Shown piece after piece: positions 10,773 through 19,871 of a stretch of DNA of 64,000 bases (position 1 is its first letter; every line of letters starts with the position of its first letter). The notes beneath the pieces were generated by a model. The model ran no database searches. It was given only the letters and a program-made list of their open reading frames with translations, and was not told where the DNA came from. Source of the stretch: Rubrivivax sp. (GTDB lineage Bacteria; Pseudomonadota; Gammaproteobacteria; Burkholderiales; Burkholderiaceae_C); assembly GCA_022843905.1 (NCBI GenBank), contig JALHMT010000004.1, positions 5,205-69,204 of the forward strand. The letters are read 5' to 3'. Made by a program: the position numbers and the translations under genes.

Positions 10773-10815
10773 CGCGGCGCGCACCCGGCGGCGCGGTCGC
10801 CGGCCTGGTTCAGGC

Positions 10816-10821
10816 TAGAAT
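10816..10821 (+). promoter_or_regulatory. -10-like hexamer upstream of tRNA-Ser
   Basis: TAGAAT within GGCTAGAATC lies 16 bp before the mature tRNA 5' end. The same GGCTAGAATC string occurs at 9415-9424 upstream of lysC. No convincing -35 element is seen at either site. Confidence 0.3.
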
Positions 10822-10836
10822 CATCGGCAGTACCCA

Positions 10837-10929
10837 GGAGTCGTGACCGAGTGGCCGAAGGTGCTCCCCTGCTAAGGGAGTATGTGGGCAAAACCTGCAT
10901 CGAGGGTTCGAATCCCTCCGACTCCGCCA
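10837..10929 (+). tRNA. tRNA-Ser (anticodon GCU), CCA encoded
   Basis: Class II tRNA with a long variable arm, reading AGC/AGU codons. The 7-bp acceptor stem is GGAGTCG (10837-10843) with CGACTCC (10919-10925); discriminator G, then encoded CCA (10927-10929). The anticodon stem CTCCC/GGGAG encloses the loop CTGCTAA, with anticodon GCT at 10871-10873. The T arm contains GGTTCGAATCC. The length of 93 nt and the extended variable region (TATGTGGGCAAAACCTGCAT) fit serine tRNAs. Confidence 0.96.
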
Positions 10930-10973
10930 AGGATCAGTTCCGTTGCTTCCCGGCATAGAAGCGCTGATCACGT

Positions 10974-11005
10974 GAAGCCCCGCACTGCGGGGCTTCTTCG
11001 TTTCT
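10974..11005 (+). terminator. Rho-independent terminator after tRNA-Ser
   Basis: A perfect 10-bp stem, GAAGCCCCGC (10974-10983) and GCGGGGCTTC (10987-10996), with loop ACT is followed by TTCGTTTCTT. It lies 45 bp after the tRNA and just before the convergent slyX stop, so it could serve both directions. Confidence 0.85.
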
Positions 11006-11014
11006 TGGGCAGCT

Positions 11015-11266
11015 TCAGTAGTGAGGCGGCAGCTCGTCGCGCAGGCTGTGCGCCGACGGCTGCCCGGGGCCCGGGAGCTGCTGCTTCAGGCGAGAAACTT
11101 CCTGTATCAGCAGGTCGATCTGCTGCTGTTGGCGGACCACGACGAGGTCGAGTCGATCGACGAGGTCTTCCATGAACGCCGCCTTGACCTCCAGGTCGTC
11201 CAGGCGAGACCGGATCTCCGTCGGCAGTCCATCCTTGCCGTCTGCGACGCCGTCACCGTCGCTCAC
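11015..11266 (-). CDS. slyX: SlyX family protein
   Basis: Small coiled-coil protein of 83 aa. The SlyX family signature is present: a short charged N-terminus, then RLDDLEVKAAFMEDLVDRLD and a Q-rich heptad stretch with VVVRQQQQIDLL, ending in LRDELPPHY, the typical SlyX C-terminal PPHY. Molecular function is unknown; it was first described beside slyD in enterobacteria. Start is GTG at 11266. It follows the gene at 11273 (same strand) with 6 bases between the upstream stop and this start, so the two are likely co-transcribed. Confidence 0.9.
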   Translation of the reverse strand: MSDGDGVADGKDGLPTEIRSRLDDLEVKAAFMEDLVDRLDLVVVRQQQQIDLLIQEVSRLKQQLPGPGQPSAHSLRDELPPHY

Positions 11267-11272
11267 GGAACG

Positions 11273-11695
11273 TCAGCTCTTGGCCAGGCTGGAAGCCACG
11301 CTCTGCACGGCCTCCTGCAACTTGGTCTTCGCAAGCGCCTTGCACTGGTCGGCACTGGCATTGGCCTGGGCATCGAAGGCGGTGGCGGTCTTGGCCGGAC
11401 GGAACAGCATGGCCTTCACGGTCGGGGTGAGCTGCATCATCATCACTCGCGCCGTGACGACGCAGGTGCCGGTCTGCGTGATGCCGCCTTCGACCTGGCT
11501 CACGAAGCCCCATTTGCTGGCCGGGTAGACCTTCAGGACGCGCGGCGTGATGCCTTCGGCCAGGATGGCCTTGGCGGTGGCCTCGTCCATCACGGCAGCG
11601 CTCGAATGATCGACGAACATCGTCTTCGGCGGTGCGGCCTGCGCCCACGGGGCGGCAGCGATCAGGGCAATGGCAAGGAGCGTCCGAGCGGTCAT
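11273..11695 (-). CDS. small exported protein of unknown function
   Basis: I do not recognise this 140-aa protein. It has a clear Sec signal peptide (MTARTLLAIALIAAAPWAQA, cleavage after AQA near residue 20). The mature part is soluble, with one cysteine pair (in TGTCVVTARV and SADQCKALA) that could form a disulfide in the periplasm. The gene is the likely partner of slyX in a two-gene transcript. The composition fits a periplasmic rather than an outer-membrane protein. No catalytic motif is visible. Confidence 0.8.
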   Translation of the reverse strand: MTARTLLAIALIAAAPWAQAAPPKTMFVDHSSAAVMDEATAKAILAEGITPRVLKVYPASKWGFVSQVEGGITQTGTCVVTARVMMMQLTPTVKAMLFRPAKTATAFDAQANASADQCKALAKTKLQEAVQSVASSLAKS

Positions 11696-11766
11696 GTCAC
11701 ACCTGTAGAAAACCGGGTTGTCTGGCGCCGAGGCCTCGGGCCGCCGGCAGGGCGATCGCAGTGTAA

Positions 11767-12501
11767 TCAGCTTGTCGCGGCTGGCGGCCGTGAATCTTCA
11801 CGTGGCGGCGGCCCGAGGTCGGGTGCGCCGATCTGGCCCTGCAGCCGCGTGATGTCTTCGGTGAGCCGTGACGCGATGAGTCGCACCACCTCGAAGCCGA
11901 AATCCGGGTTCTGGAAGTACAGCTGCTTGAAGGTCGTCTCGTCGATGCGCAGCACGGTGCAGGGCGTGACGCAGCGCGCGGTACCGGTGCGCCTGCGGTC
12001 CGGCGCGAAGAACGCGATCTCGCCGAAGATGCGTCCGGGCTCGATCATGATGCCTGCCTCGACGAATTCGATCTGTCCGTCCGCCAGCAGGTACAGGTGG
12101 TCGGCCAGATCGCCCTTGCGGAACAGGATGCTCCCCGCCCGGTGCTTTCTCTGGCGCATGTAGGGTCGCAACCACACGCCAGACTGGTCGCCCGAAGCGG
12201 CCGAGCGCCGTACCCTGCGTGTGAGGCGCACCATCTCGACGGCGCGGAACAGGTTCACCGGCAACAGCGTGACGTGCAAGGCGAAGACCATCCAGGACGG
12301 GTGCACGGCCCCGTAGACCATGAAGCCGATGTTGCCGCCCACCGCCAGCCAGCGCAGCGGGATGATGGTCTTCACGAAGGCGCTGACCACGATCAGGATG
12401 GCGGCCACCGTGCCCGCCGCCAGGGCCGCGATGCCCCGCGGATGGGACAGCTCCGAGGCCAGTTGCAGCAGCAGCATGTCGATCAGCTCGGCCAGCGTCA
12501 C
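11767..12501 (-). CDS. membrane protein with three N-terminal helices and a cyclic-nucleotide-binding domain (Popeye-like architecture)
   Basis: 244 aa. Three hydrophobic helices fall at about 22-43, 48-65 and 68-86, then a basic juxtamembrane stretch (RLTRRVRRS). A Crp-type cyclic-nucleotide-binding domain spans about 110-215, with GSILFRKGDLADHLYLLADG and the phosphate-binding cassette FGEIAFF followed by RRTGTA (Glu near 161, Arg near 171). The layout of three membrane helices plus a cytosolic cNMP domain resembles Popeye-domain proteins and their bacterial relatives. There is no DNA-binding domain. GTG start at 12501 has an AAGGAG ribosome-binding site 5 nt upstream. The ligand (cAMP, cGMP or other) is unknown. 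Confidence 0.8.
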   Translation of the reverse strand: MTLAELIDMLLLQLASELSHPRGIAALAAGTVAAILIVVSAFVKTIIPLRWLAVGGNIGFMVYGAVHPSWMVFALHVTLLPVNLFRAVEMVRLTRRVRRSAASGDQSGVWLRPYMRQRKHRAGSILFRKGDLADHLYLLADGQIEFVEAGIMIEPGRIFGEIAFFAPDRRRTGTARCVTPCTVLRIDETTFKQLYFQNPDFGFEVVRLIASRLTEDITRLQGQIGAPDLGPPPREDSRPPAATS

Positions 12502-12595
12502 CAGGTCTCCTTGGGGGCGGCAGGTCGCAGGGCTGAGTCAGCGCGAACCGCCGTCGCGAGTATCGACCCTGGTTTGCAGATGCGCATGGGTGGAG

Positions 12596-13636
12596 TCACT
12601 CAGACCGATCGAGCAAGGCGCGGGCCAGGGCCGCCACGGACTTGGGCGCCGATCCCTCGGCCTTGTTGTTGATGGTGATCCACGCGCCATGGCCGGCATC
12701 CAGGTGGGCACGCGCCAGGCGTGCAAGAGCGCGGCGCGTGGCGAGGTCGGGCGCCTGGAGTCGGTCGAAAGGCGCCCAGGAATCGCGAGCCTGCGCGTAG
12801 CGCTGTCCGCGCTGCAGGTTCCAGCGGCACACCAGGTCGCCGGGCCACAGGGCACGCAGCAGCGGCAGTTGGTCTTCGAGTGGCGGCATGCGATCGTGCA
12901 GTCCCAGGCAGTAGCGCACGCCATGGGCCTTCAGCAACGACGCCAGGTCCGGCGTCAGCAAGTCCGCGTCGCGCACCTCAAGGGCTGCCAGGCTCGGGCC
13001 CAGGGCCGGCAAGACCTGCCGCCAGAATGCCTCCAGCCTCTGCAGCAGGCCGCCATGGTCGTTCAGCCAGCGTGCGGGCAGGGGCGACAGCTGGAACACC
13101 AGCACGCCCAGGCGCCCGCCCAGTCCCTGCACGGCGGGCTCGATCACCTCGGACAGCGCGAGAGCGGGGTCCAGGAACTGCGCGTTGGGCTGCACTGCCG
13201 CACCTCTCGAGTCGCGCAGCGTGGCATCGGTCACCGAAGCCAGGGCCTTCACGACGAAGCTGAAGTCCGGCCCCGCCTGCCGGCCGAGGCGCCGGTACGT
13301 GGCAACGTCGACGCGGCGATGGAAGGCGCGATCGAGACTGACGCAACTCAGCAGCGGGTGCCGTGCGTAGGCCGCGAGACCTTCCTGCGACAACGTCGAT
13401 TCGGGGTAGGGCCGCAGCCAGACGTCACCGGCCCAGCCGGGAAAGTGCCACGAGGACGTGCCCAGCCGGCAGCGCGAGCCCCAGCGCGCGTGCAGGCCTG
13501 CAGCCAGTGCCAGCGTGGGCTCGTCGGGTACCGCAGCGAGCACGCCACTGGCGGGGGCGGTCGGATCGGGCCATTCACCGGCATCGAAGAGGGCGGGCTG
13601 ATCGTGGATCGAGGACGGCGGTGGGCGGATGGACAC
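12596..13636 (-). CDS. DUF72 (YecE-like) domain protein
   Basis: 346-aa protein of the DUF72 family, a TIM-barrel-like fold of unresolved biochemical role. Supporting segments are [13 protein letters not shown] near residue 55-70, [16 protein letters not shown], and the C-terminal [19 protein letters not shown]. The N-terminus carries a DQPALFD segment that is seen in several proteobacterial DUF72 proteins. I chose the GTG at 13636, which has GGAGAA upstream, over a longer open frame reaching 13705. It is divergent from fhs, 107 bp away. Confidence 0.85.
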   Translation of the reverse strand: MSIRPPPSSIHDQPALFDAGEWPDPTAPASGVLAAVPDEPTLALAAGLHARWGSRCRLGTSSWHFPGWAGDVWLRPYPESTLSQEGLAAYARHPLLSCVSLDRAFHRRVDVATYRRLGRQAGPDFSFVVKALASVTDATLRDSRGAAVQPNAQFLDPALALSEVIEPAVQGLGGRLGVLVFQLSPLPARWLNDHGGLLQRLEAFWRQVLPALGPSLAALEVRDADLLTPDLASLLKAHGVRYCLGLHDRMPPLEDQLPLLRALWPGDLVCRWNLQRGQRYAQARDSWAPFDRLQAPDLATRRALARLARAHLDAGHGAWITINNKAEGSAPKSVAALARALLDRSE

Positions 13637-13743
13637 CTGATGATTCTCCGCGTTCGCAAAGGCTGCAGGGCAAGCCCCGGGCCGCGGGTCGAAAGGCCAC
13701 GGCACAATCCCGCCCTACGAACACGGCGAGGCAGGAGACCAAG

Positions 13744-15420
13744 GTGCCCTTGAGCGACATCGACATTGCGCAGCAGGCCACGCTGCGCCGCATCGTGCCC
13801 CTGGCACGCGAACGCCTGGGTCTCGAAGAAGACCACCTGGTGCCTTACGGGCACTACAAGGCCAAGATCTCCTTGCCCTGCATCGAGTCGCTGCGGGACC
13901 GCCCCGAGGGCAAGCTCATCCTCGTCACCGCGATCAGCCCCACACCGGCCGGCGAAGGAAAGACCACCACCACGGTGGGCCTGGGCGACGCGCTGAATCA
14001 CCTGGGCCACAAGGCCATCGTGGCGCTGCGCGAGCCCTCGCTGGGGCCCGTCTTCGGCATGAAGGGGGGCGCGGCCGGCGGCGGCTACGCGCAGGTGGTG
14101 CCCATGGAGGACATCAACCTCCACTTCACCGGCGATTTCAACGCCATCGCGCTGGCCAACAACCTGCTGGCCGCGACCATCGACAACCACATCCATCACG
14201 GCAACTCGCTGAACATCGACGTGCGGCGCATCACCTGGCGCCGCGTGATGGACATGAACGATCGCGCCCTGCGCGACATCACCGCCGGACTGGGCGGTCC
14301 GGGCAACGGATTCCCCCGCCAGGATGGGTTCGACATCGTGGTCGCGTCGGAGGTGATGGCGATCCTGTGCCTGTCGACCTCGATCACCGACCTGAAGGAG
14401 CGCCTGGGCAACATCGTGGTGGCCAGCACCCGGGAGCGCGCACCCGTGCGTGCGCGCGATCTCAAGGTGCATGGCGCGATGGCCGTGCTGCTGCGCGATG
14501 CGCTGTCGCCCAACCTGGTGCAGACGCTGGAAGGCAACCCGGCCATCCTGCATGGCGGTCCCTTTGCCAACATCGCGCACGGCTGCAATTCGGTGATGGC
14601 CACGCGCACGGCGTTGAAGCTGGCCGACTACGTGGTGACGGAAGCCGGCTTCGGCGCCGACCTGGGCGCCGAGAAGTTCGTCGACATCAAGTGCCGCAAG
14701 TCGGGGCTGCGGCCCAGTGCCGCGGTGGTCGTGGCGACCATCCGCGCGCTGAAGTACCACGGCGGCGTGGCGCTGCCCGACCTGGGGCGCGAGGACCTCG
14801 CGGCGCTGGACAAGGGGCTGGCCAACCTCGAACGCCACGTGCGCAACGTCACCGAGCAGTACGGCCTGCCCTGCGTGGTGTCGATCAACCACTTCTCGGC
14901 CGACACCGAGGCCGAGCACGCCCTGCTGCGCGACCGCGTGCAGGCCCTCGGCGTTCCGGCGCTGACCGCGCGCCACTGGGCCGAGGGCGGCAAAGGCGCG
15001 GCCGACGTGGCGCGCGAAGTCGTCAGGCTCTGCGACAAGCCGCAGACCATGCGCTTCGTCTACGAGGATGCCGACACGCTGTGGCAGAAGATGGAGAAGA
15101 TCGCCACGCGTGTCTACGGGGCGGCCGGCATTTCGGCGCCTGGTGACGTGCTGGCACGCATCGAACAGCTGCAGGCCGATGGCTACGGCCATTACCCCGT
15201 CTGCGTGGCCAAGACCCAGTACAGCTTCTCGACCGACCCCAAGCTGCGCGGTGCGCCCAGCGGGCACGTGGTGCAGGTGCGCGAGGTGCGACTGGCCGCG
15301 GGCGCCGAGTTCATCGTGATGATCTGCGGCGACATCATGACCATGCCGGGCTTGCCGAAGACGCCTGCGGCAGAGGTCATTGATCTCGACGAGATGGGCC
15401 GCATCCGCGGCCTGTTCTAG
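13744..15420 (+). CDS. fhs: formate-tetrahydrofolate ligase
   Basis: ATP-dependent ligase that joins formate to tetrahydrofolate to give 10-formyl-THF, feeding one-carbon metabolism. 558 aa, the family length. Visible signatures are the P-loop-like [12 protein letters not shown] (about 67-78), the FTHFS segment [25 protein letters not shown] read in overlapping blocks, and [15 protein letters not shown] start at 13744 has AGGAG upstream and opens with PLSDIDIAQ, typical of the family; TTG two codons later is an alternative. No folD or other folate gene is adjacent. The long open frame on the opposite strand is a codon-bias shadow. Confidence 0.95.
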   Translation: MPLSDIDIAQQATLRRIVPLARERLGLEEDHLVPYGHYKAKISLPCIESLRDRPEGKLILVTAISPTPAGEGKTTTTVGLGDALNHLGHKAIVALREPSLGPVFGMKGGAAGGGYAQVVPMEDINLHFTGDFNAIALANNLLAATIDNHIHHGNSLNIDVRRITWRRVMDMNDRALRDITAGLGGPGNGFPRQDGFDIVVASEVMAILCLSTSITDLKERLGNIVVASTRERAPVRARDLKVHGAMAVLLRDALSPNLVQTLEGNPAILHGGPFANIAHGCNSVMATRTALKLADYVVTEAGFGADLGAEKFVDIKCRKSGLRPSAAVVVATIRALKYHGGVALPDLGREDLAALDKGLANLERHVRNVTEQYGLPCVVSINHFSADTEAEHALLRDRVQALGVPALTARHWAEGGKGAADVAREVVRLCDKPQTMRFVYEDADTLWQKMEKIATRVYGAAGISAPGDVLARIEQLQADGYGHYPVCVAKTQYSFSTDPKLRGAPSGHVVQVREVRLAAGAEFIVMICGDIMTMPGLPKTPAAEVIDLDEMGRIRGLF

Positions 15421-15484
15421 GCGGCCGCCGGACGCCCGACGCCGGCTGCCGGCTGCCGCCGCAGGCGCCGGCCCGGCCCGCGGC

Positions 15485-17728
15485 TCAAGAGTCGCTTTCC
15501 CGCCAGGCGACGCTGGCCGCGCGAAGGCGTTCGGCGAGTTGCAATGCGATGTTGCGATGCAGTTGAGCGCAAAGGCGCGGGTCATCCCTGTAAAGCGCGT
15601 CCAGTCCTTCCCTGTCCAGCACCCACAGCGTGACGTCGGTGTCTGCCATGGCCGTCGCGGATCGGCCGGCGCCATCGAGCAGGGCGATCTCTCCCAGCAT
15701 GGCACCCGGAGAGAAGCTCACCAGTCTCTGGGAGGCCAGCTCGCCTTGCCGCCGTGCGGCCAGCACGCTCACCGAGCCACGTGTCAGCACGTAGAGCCGG
15801 TCGCCCGGGTCACCCTCGCGGAACAAGGGCGTGCCGCGTGTCAGATCCAGCTTGTGCAGGCGGGTGAGCAGGGCGGCTCGGTCCTGCGCCGACAGTCCCT
15901 TCATCAGCAGCGACTTCTCGATGTGCAGCTGGCGCTGTGCGAAACCCGCGGTGTCGGTGCCCAGCAGCAGCAGCTCGGCGGCCTCCAGCGCCTGGTCCAG
16001 GTCGGCAAACCAGTCGTGCCGGGGCTGTTCGACGAAACAACCATAGGACAGCAGGCTGCTGCCGAGCCGGTTCTCTGCCGTGACGCCGGCCAGCAGCATC
16101 GAAACGTCGCGATCGCGCAGTTGGCCACTGAGCCATTGCAGCACCACCGCGCCCGACTCGTCGAGCGATGTCACGCGCTTGAAGTCCAGCACCAGGACGC
16201 TGATGCCGTGCTGGTCGGCGAGGGCTTCCTGCGTCAGACGGTCGGTGCTGCCGAAGAACAGCGGCCCGTCCAGTTCGAACACGACGATGCGGTCTCGAAT
16301 CGAGTGCAGGCGGTCCTCGACCTCGGGGCTGTAGATGCGCCGCGACGGCAGCGCCTTGCCGGTGAAGCGGCGGCGCAGCAGCGAGCGCTTCATGCGCTGG
16401 ATGAAGCTGACGAGCGCCAGCACGATGCCCACCGCACCGCCAGCCACGAAACCCAGCCACAGGATGGTGCCGCAGACCACCGCCACCATCGCCAAGGACT
16501 GCAGCAGCTCGATGGAGCGGTCCCCTGCGCCCAGCCGGCGCAGAAGCTCGTGGGTCCATGCGTCCAGCAGGGCGAAGGCGACGGTGACCATGATGCCGGC
16601 CAGGACGGTCTTGGGCAGCAGGGCCAGCAGCGGCGAGCCGAAGGCCAGCAGCAGACCCATGAACAAGGAGCCGATGACCACGGCGCGTGCCGACCGGCCG
16701 CCACTGGACACGATGGCTTGAGCGCGTGCCCGCACCACGACCATCGGCAGACCGCCGAAGCAGCCACCGACCATGTTCGCCAGGCCCGCGGCCATCAGCA
16801 CGCGGCGAGGCTCGTGCCGCGTGTTGAGCTGCTGGTCCAGTGCCAGCGCGGCCAGCATGCTCTCGATCGTGCCGATGACCGCCAGCAGCATCGACGTGAA
16901 GACGATGGTCTCGGCGTGTCGAAGAAGCAGCTCCACGGCCGAGCCGTCACGCAGCGGACCCAGCGCGGTCGGCGTCGGCACATGGCCGGAGATGGCTCCG
17001 GCCGTCGCGCCGAGAGGCAGGTGCGGCCAGGCCTGTGCGATCAGGTGGTAGAGCAGGGTGCCTGCGGCCATTGCCACGAGCGGAGCCGGCACACGGGGCG
17101 CCAGCCTGGCCAGGCCCCAGATCAGACCGGCGGTGACCAGGCCGATCGCGACCGTCGCCGGCTGCACCTGCGCCCACGCAGTCTGCCACCCGCCCGACCA
17201 CTGTTCGGTGGACAGCCCAGCCAGCAAGGGCAGCTGTGCCACCAGGATGAGCACCGCAACCGCGTTCATGAATCCGGCCAGCACGGGCTGCGGCACGTGC
17301 TTGGCCAGATTCGCCAGACCGAGCGCGGCCAGCAACACCTGCCACAGACCCATCAGCACCACGGTGGCCGATGTCGCCGCGACGATCACGACGATCGCGT
17401 CCGGTGACTCTGCGCGCCAGAGTGGGTCGCGCATCAACAGCGCCACCAGCCCGGCAACGATGATGGCGGTGGCGGAACTGGGACTTCCCGTCGGCATCGC
17501 GCTGCCGGCCAGCAGTGCGAACAACAGCGAGGACACGCCAACCGTGGCGAACGCGGCGGGGATGCCGACAGCGGCAGCGCTGGCCCCGAGCGGCGCGTAG
17601 GCCAGCAGACCCAAGGTCAGCACGATGGCCAGCACGGCCATCGAGCCCACCACACCACCATTGACCTCGCGCAGCCAGTCCGCGGGTCCGAGCGTCTTCG
17701 CGAGGGCGCTCACTACAGCGGGAAACAA
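15485..17728 (-). CDS. SulP family anion transporter fused to STAS and cyclic-nucleotide-binding domains
   Basis: 747-aa inner-membrane protein. Residues to about 450 form the SLC26/SulP transporter, with many hydrophobic helices and the signature regions GSPSSATAIIVAG and GGLPMVVVRARAQAIVSSGGRS. A STAS domain follows (about 470-585; VVFELDGPLFFGS, VLVLDFKRVTSLDESG). A Crp-type cNMP domain ends the protein (about 620-740), with a canonical phosphate-binding cassette LGEIALLDGAGRSATA. The substrate is unknown (sulfate, bicarbonate and dicarboxylates are known in the family). The start is uncertain: TTG at 17728 gives the full transporter domain. Confidence 0.88.
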   Translation of the reverse strand: MFPAVVSALAKTLGPADWLREVNGGVVGSMAVLAIVLTLGLLAYAPLGASAAAVGIPAAFATVGVSSLLFALLAGSAMPTGSPSSATAIIVAGLVALLMRDPLWRAESPDAIVVIVAATSATVVLMGLWQVLLAALGLANLAKHVPQPVLAGFMNAVAVLILVAQLPLLAGLSTEQWSGGWQTAWAQVQPATVAIGLVTAGLIWGLARLAPRVPAPLVAMAAGTLLYHLIAQAWPHLPLGATAGAISGHVPTPTALGPLRDGSAVELLLRHAETIVFTSMLLAVIGTIESMLAALALDQQLNTRHEPRRVLMAAGLANMVGGCFGGLPMVVVRARAQAIVSSGGRSARAVVIGSLFMGLLLAFGSPLLALLPKTVLAGIMVTVAFALLDAWTHELLRRLGAGDRSIELLQSLAMVAVVCGTILWLGFVAGGAVGIVLALVSFIQRMKRSLLRRRFTGKALPSRRIYSPEVEDRLHSIRDRIVVFELDGPLFFGSTDRLTQEALADQHGISVLVLDFKRVTSLDESGAVVLQWLSGQLRDRDVSMLLAGVTAENRLGSSLLSYGCFVEQPRHDWFADLDQALEAAELLLLGTDTAGFAQRQLHIEKSLLMKGLSAQDRAALLTRLHKLDLTRGTPLFREGDPGDRLYVLTRGSVSVLAARRQGELASQRLVSFSPGAMLGEIALLDGAGRSATAMADTDVTLWVLDREGLDALYRDDPRLCAQLHRNIALQLAERLRAASVAWRESDS

Positions 17729-17850
17729 GGATCCATTGCTGTGAAGTCTCGCACAGGCCTCGGGCGCTACAGTTCGGCGTTTGCGCCGCTTGACGTGCCC
17801 GCCGAGTCCCTGTTCTGTGTGTCGCTGCCACCACCCGCCCCGAGAATCCT

Positions 17851-18825
17851 TTGAGCAAGACGGCCCGCCTCTACAAGATCGAAGCCATGATCCGCCAGCG
17901 CGGCCACGTCAGCTTCCAGGTCATGCTGGACGAGCTGGAAGTCTCCCGCGCCACCCTCAAGCGCGATCTGGAGTACCTGCGCAGCCGACTTGGCGCCCCC
18001 ATCGAGTACGACGCGATGTCCGGGGGCTACCGCTTCGGCCAGCCGCTCCGGGGCCAGTCGCACGAACTGCCGGGCCTGTGGTTCAACGAGCGTGAGCTGT
18101 ACTCGTTGCTGATGGCGCACCAGTTGCTGAGCGAGCTCGACAGCGACGGCATCCTCAGCCGCCACCTGCAACCGCTGCTGGAGCGCATCCATCAGCTGCT
18201 GGGCAGCGGCGACGGCAGCACCGCCAAGGCCCTGATGCAGCGGGTGCGCATCGTCAGCGCGATGCGCAGGCCGGTGCCGGGGGAGTTCTTCGAGCGGGTC
18301 GGCGAGGCCGTGATCAAGCGCCAGCGCCTGGCGCTGCGTTACCTCACCCGCGGACGCGGCGAGGTGAGCGACCGAGAGGTTTCGCCGCAGCGCCTGGTGC
18401 ACTACCGCAACACCTGGTACCTGGATGCCTGGTGCCATCGCGCGAATGGCTTGCGGCGATTTGCGCTGGATGCGATGGAGGCGGCCTCGGTGCTGGACAG
18501 CGCAGCGAAGGAGCTGCCGCTGGCAGAAGTCGCGCAGGCCATGGATGCGGGCTATGGCATCTACGCGGGCGGGCAGCGTGAATGGGCCTTGCTGCGTTTC
18601 GATCCCCAGGCAGCGGCCTGGATCAGCCACGAACAATGGCACCCAGAGCAGGAAGGCCGCTGGCTGGACGACGGCAGCTACGAGCTCAGGCTGCCGTACG
18701 TCGACGACACCGAACTGGTGATGGACATCCTGCGACAGGCCGAGCAGGTTCGTGTGGTCGAACCCGAGGCGCTTCGACTCAAGGTGCTGGAGCGGCACCG
18801 GGCAGCGTTGTCAGCGGCGGGATGA
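17851..18825 (+). CDS. WYL-domain transcriptional regulator (HTH-WYL-WCX)
   Basis: 324 aa, N-terminal DeoR-type winged helix (SFQVMLDELEVSRATLKRDLEYL, about 20-45), then a WYL domain around RLVHYRNTWYLDAWCHRANGLRRF and a C-terminal WCX module (ALLRFDPQAAAWISHEQW). WYL regulators often sense nucleic acid or nucleotide ligands, but a ligand cannot be inferred here. TTG start at 17851. The gene stands alone, divergent from the SulP gene 122 bp upstream, so either autoregulation or control of that transporter is possible. Confidence 0.88.
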   Translation: MSKTARLYKIEAMIRQRGHVSFQVMLDELEVSRATLKRDLEYLRSRLGAPIEYDAMSGGYRFGQPLRGQSHELPGLWFNERELYSLLMAHQLLSELDSDGILSRHLQPLLERIHQLLGSGDGSTAKALMQRVRIVSAMRRPVPGEFFERVGEAVIKRQRLALRYLTRGRGEVSDREVSPQRLVHYRNTWYLDAWCHRANGLRRFALDAMEAASVLDSAAKELPLAEVAQAMDAGYGIYAGGQREWALLRFDPQAAAWISHEQWHPEQEGRWLDDGSYELRLPYVDDTELVMDILRQAEQVRVVEPEALRLKVLERHRAALSAAG

Positions 18826-18935
18826 CAGGATGCGGGCGGCAGATCTGCCGGCATGCAGGTGTTCAGGCTTCAGGGGAGTTCCGGGCGCAAGCGCACGACC
18901 TTGCCACGGTCTCGTCACTCCGACGTGAGCACTCC

Positions 18936-18976
18936 GTTCATTAATTTAACATAATACACATCGTACGCCATACACG
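18936..18976 (+). promoter_or_regulatory. AT-rich island upstream of the 19110 gene
   Basis: A 41-bp stretch of about 66% A+T (TTCATTAATTTAACATAATA and following) stands out in a GC-rich region. It contains CATAAT at 18950-18955, a -10-like hexamer, and a near-palindromic TTAATTTAA. No -35 at correct spacing is seen. It may hold a promoter or a binding site for an AT-preferring nucleoid protein. Confidence 0.35.
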
Positions 18977-19109
18977 AAGAGCGTCGGATCCGTTTACAGC
19001 AGGCGCCCCGCGAACCGGCCTCCGGGCAGCCAAGTCACTGACGCAACGAACCTCTGGTCTCGGTGGCTTGATGCTTGCAGCCCCCTGCAGCAACAAAGCA
19101 ATACGCCCG

Positions 19110-19871
19110 ATGAGCTTCCGATTCTTTCCCGCTGCAGTCGCCGGCCTGGCGTTCATCTGCCAACTTGGCTCCGCGTTGGCCGCACCGGCGGACGGCAGCG
19201 GCAATGCGGTCGTCGTGGCCTCGGCCACGGTTCATGTGCCGACCGGGCCTGTGAGCTCTGATCGACTCCTGGAGCCGGCCGCCGGCCATGGCGTGCTCCT
19301 GCAAGGCATGCCGTCCGGCGGTATCGGCACGGGCGAACCGCTGTACACACCCGCCGCAGCAGCCGACGAGGAAGACCAGGCCTCGACGGCGACGCCCCTG
19401 AAGGCCGCGATCCAGGCCGAAGCCTTGAACCAGCCGACACCGCCTGCCGGCTCGCCCTCGGCAGCCCGCGCCGTCGATTCGGTGGCGGCCGACTCCTGGA
19501 TGCGTCCGTTGCTGCGCTATGCCCGGGAACACACCGCCAACGCCGTGGCCCTGATCCTGGCCCTGGCCGCCGTCACCTGGCTGGCCGTCACCGGGGTGTC
19601 GTGGATGCGCATGAACTACGAGATGCGCCGTGCGGCACGCCGCCGCAAGCGCAGGTCACGCTCGGGCAGTTCAGCCTCGAGCGATGGTCTCAGGCGTCGG
19701 GACTCTCATCGTCATCACGCTGAGCATCGCTCGGGGTCGTCTCACCGTCACGGACGGGGAAGCCGCCGATCGGGCGATCCAGCGGGCGACAGAGATGCCG
19801 ATTCAACTGGCTCAGCCGCTCGGAGCGCTCCATCGCGGCGAGAACCACCTCCGGATGCATCATCAGCATGA
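19110..19871 (+). CDS. exported, membrane-anchored protein of unknown function, C-terminus overlaps an antisense gene
   Basis: I do not recognise the family. 253 aa with a signal peptide (MSFRFFPAAVAGLAFICQLG, then ALA near residue 24), an Ala/Pro-rich periplasmic part, one membrane helix (about 143-165, AVALILALAAVTWLAVTGVSW) and a strongly basic cytosolic tail (RRAARRRKRRSRSGSSASS, about 173-191). Residues from about 194 to the end are read opposite the likely gene at 19690-19902 and are composed of Arg/Ser/His/Asp, as expected of a non-selected frame. The functional protein may end near residue 192, with its stop codon lost. ATG at 19110 was chosen because the signal peptide starts there. 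Confidence 0.65.
   Translation: MSFRFFPAAVAGLAFICQLGSALAAPADGSGNAVVVASATVHVPTGPVSSDRLLEPAAGHGVLLQGMPSGGIGTGEPLYTPAAAADEEDQASTATPLKAAIQAEALNQPTPPAGSPSAARAVDSVAADSWMRPLLRYAREHTANAVALILALAAVTWLAVTGVSWMRMNYEMRRAARRRKRRSRSGSSASSDGLRRRDSHRHHAEHRSGSSHRHGRGSRRSGDPAGDRDADSTGSAARSAPSRREPPPDASSA

Noticed and set aside
13348..15705. Very long open frame (about 785 codons) on the minus strand opposite fhs
   Set aside because: The product is His/Arg/Gln/Val-rich, has no recognisable domain, and mirrors the codon positions of fhs, whose identity is certain. It is a GC-rich shadow frame.
15380..17407. 675-codon plus-strand frame opposite the SulP gene
   Set aside because: Gln/His/Arg-rich composition with no domain; the SulP, STAS and cNMP motifs on the minus strand decide the coding strand.
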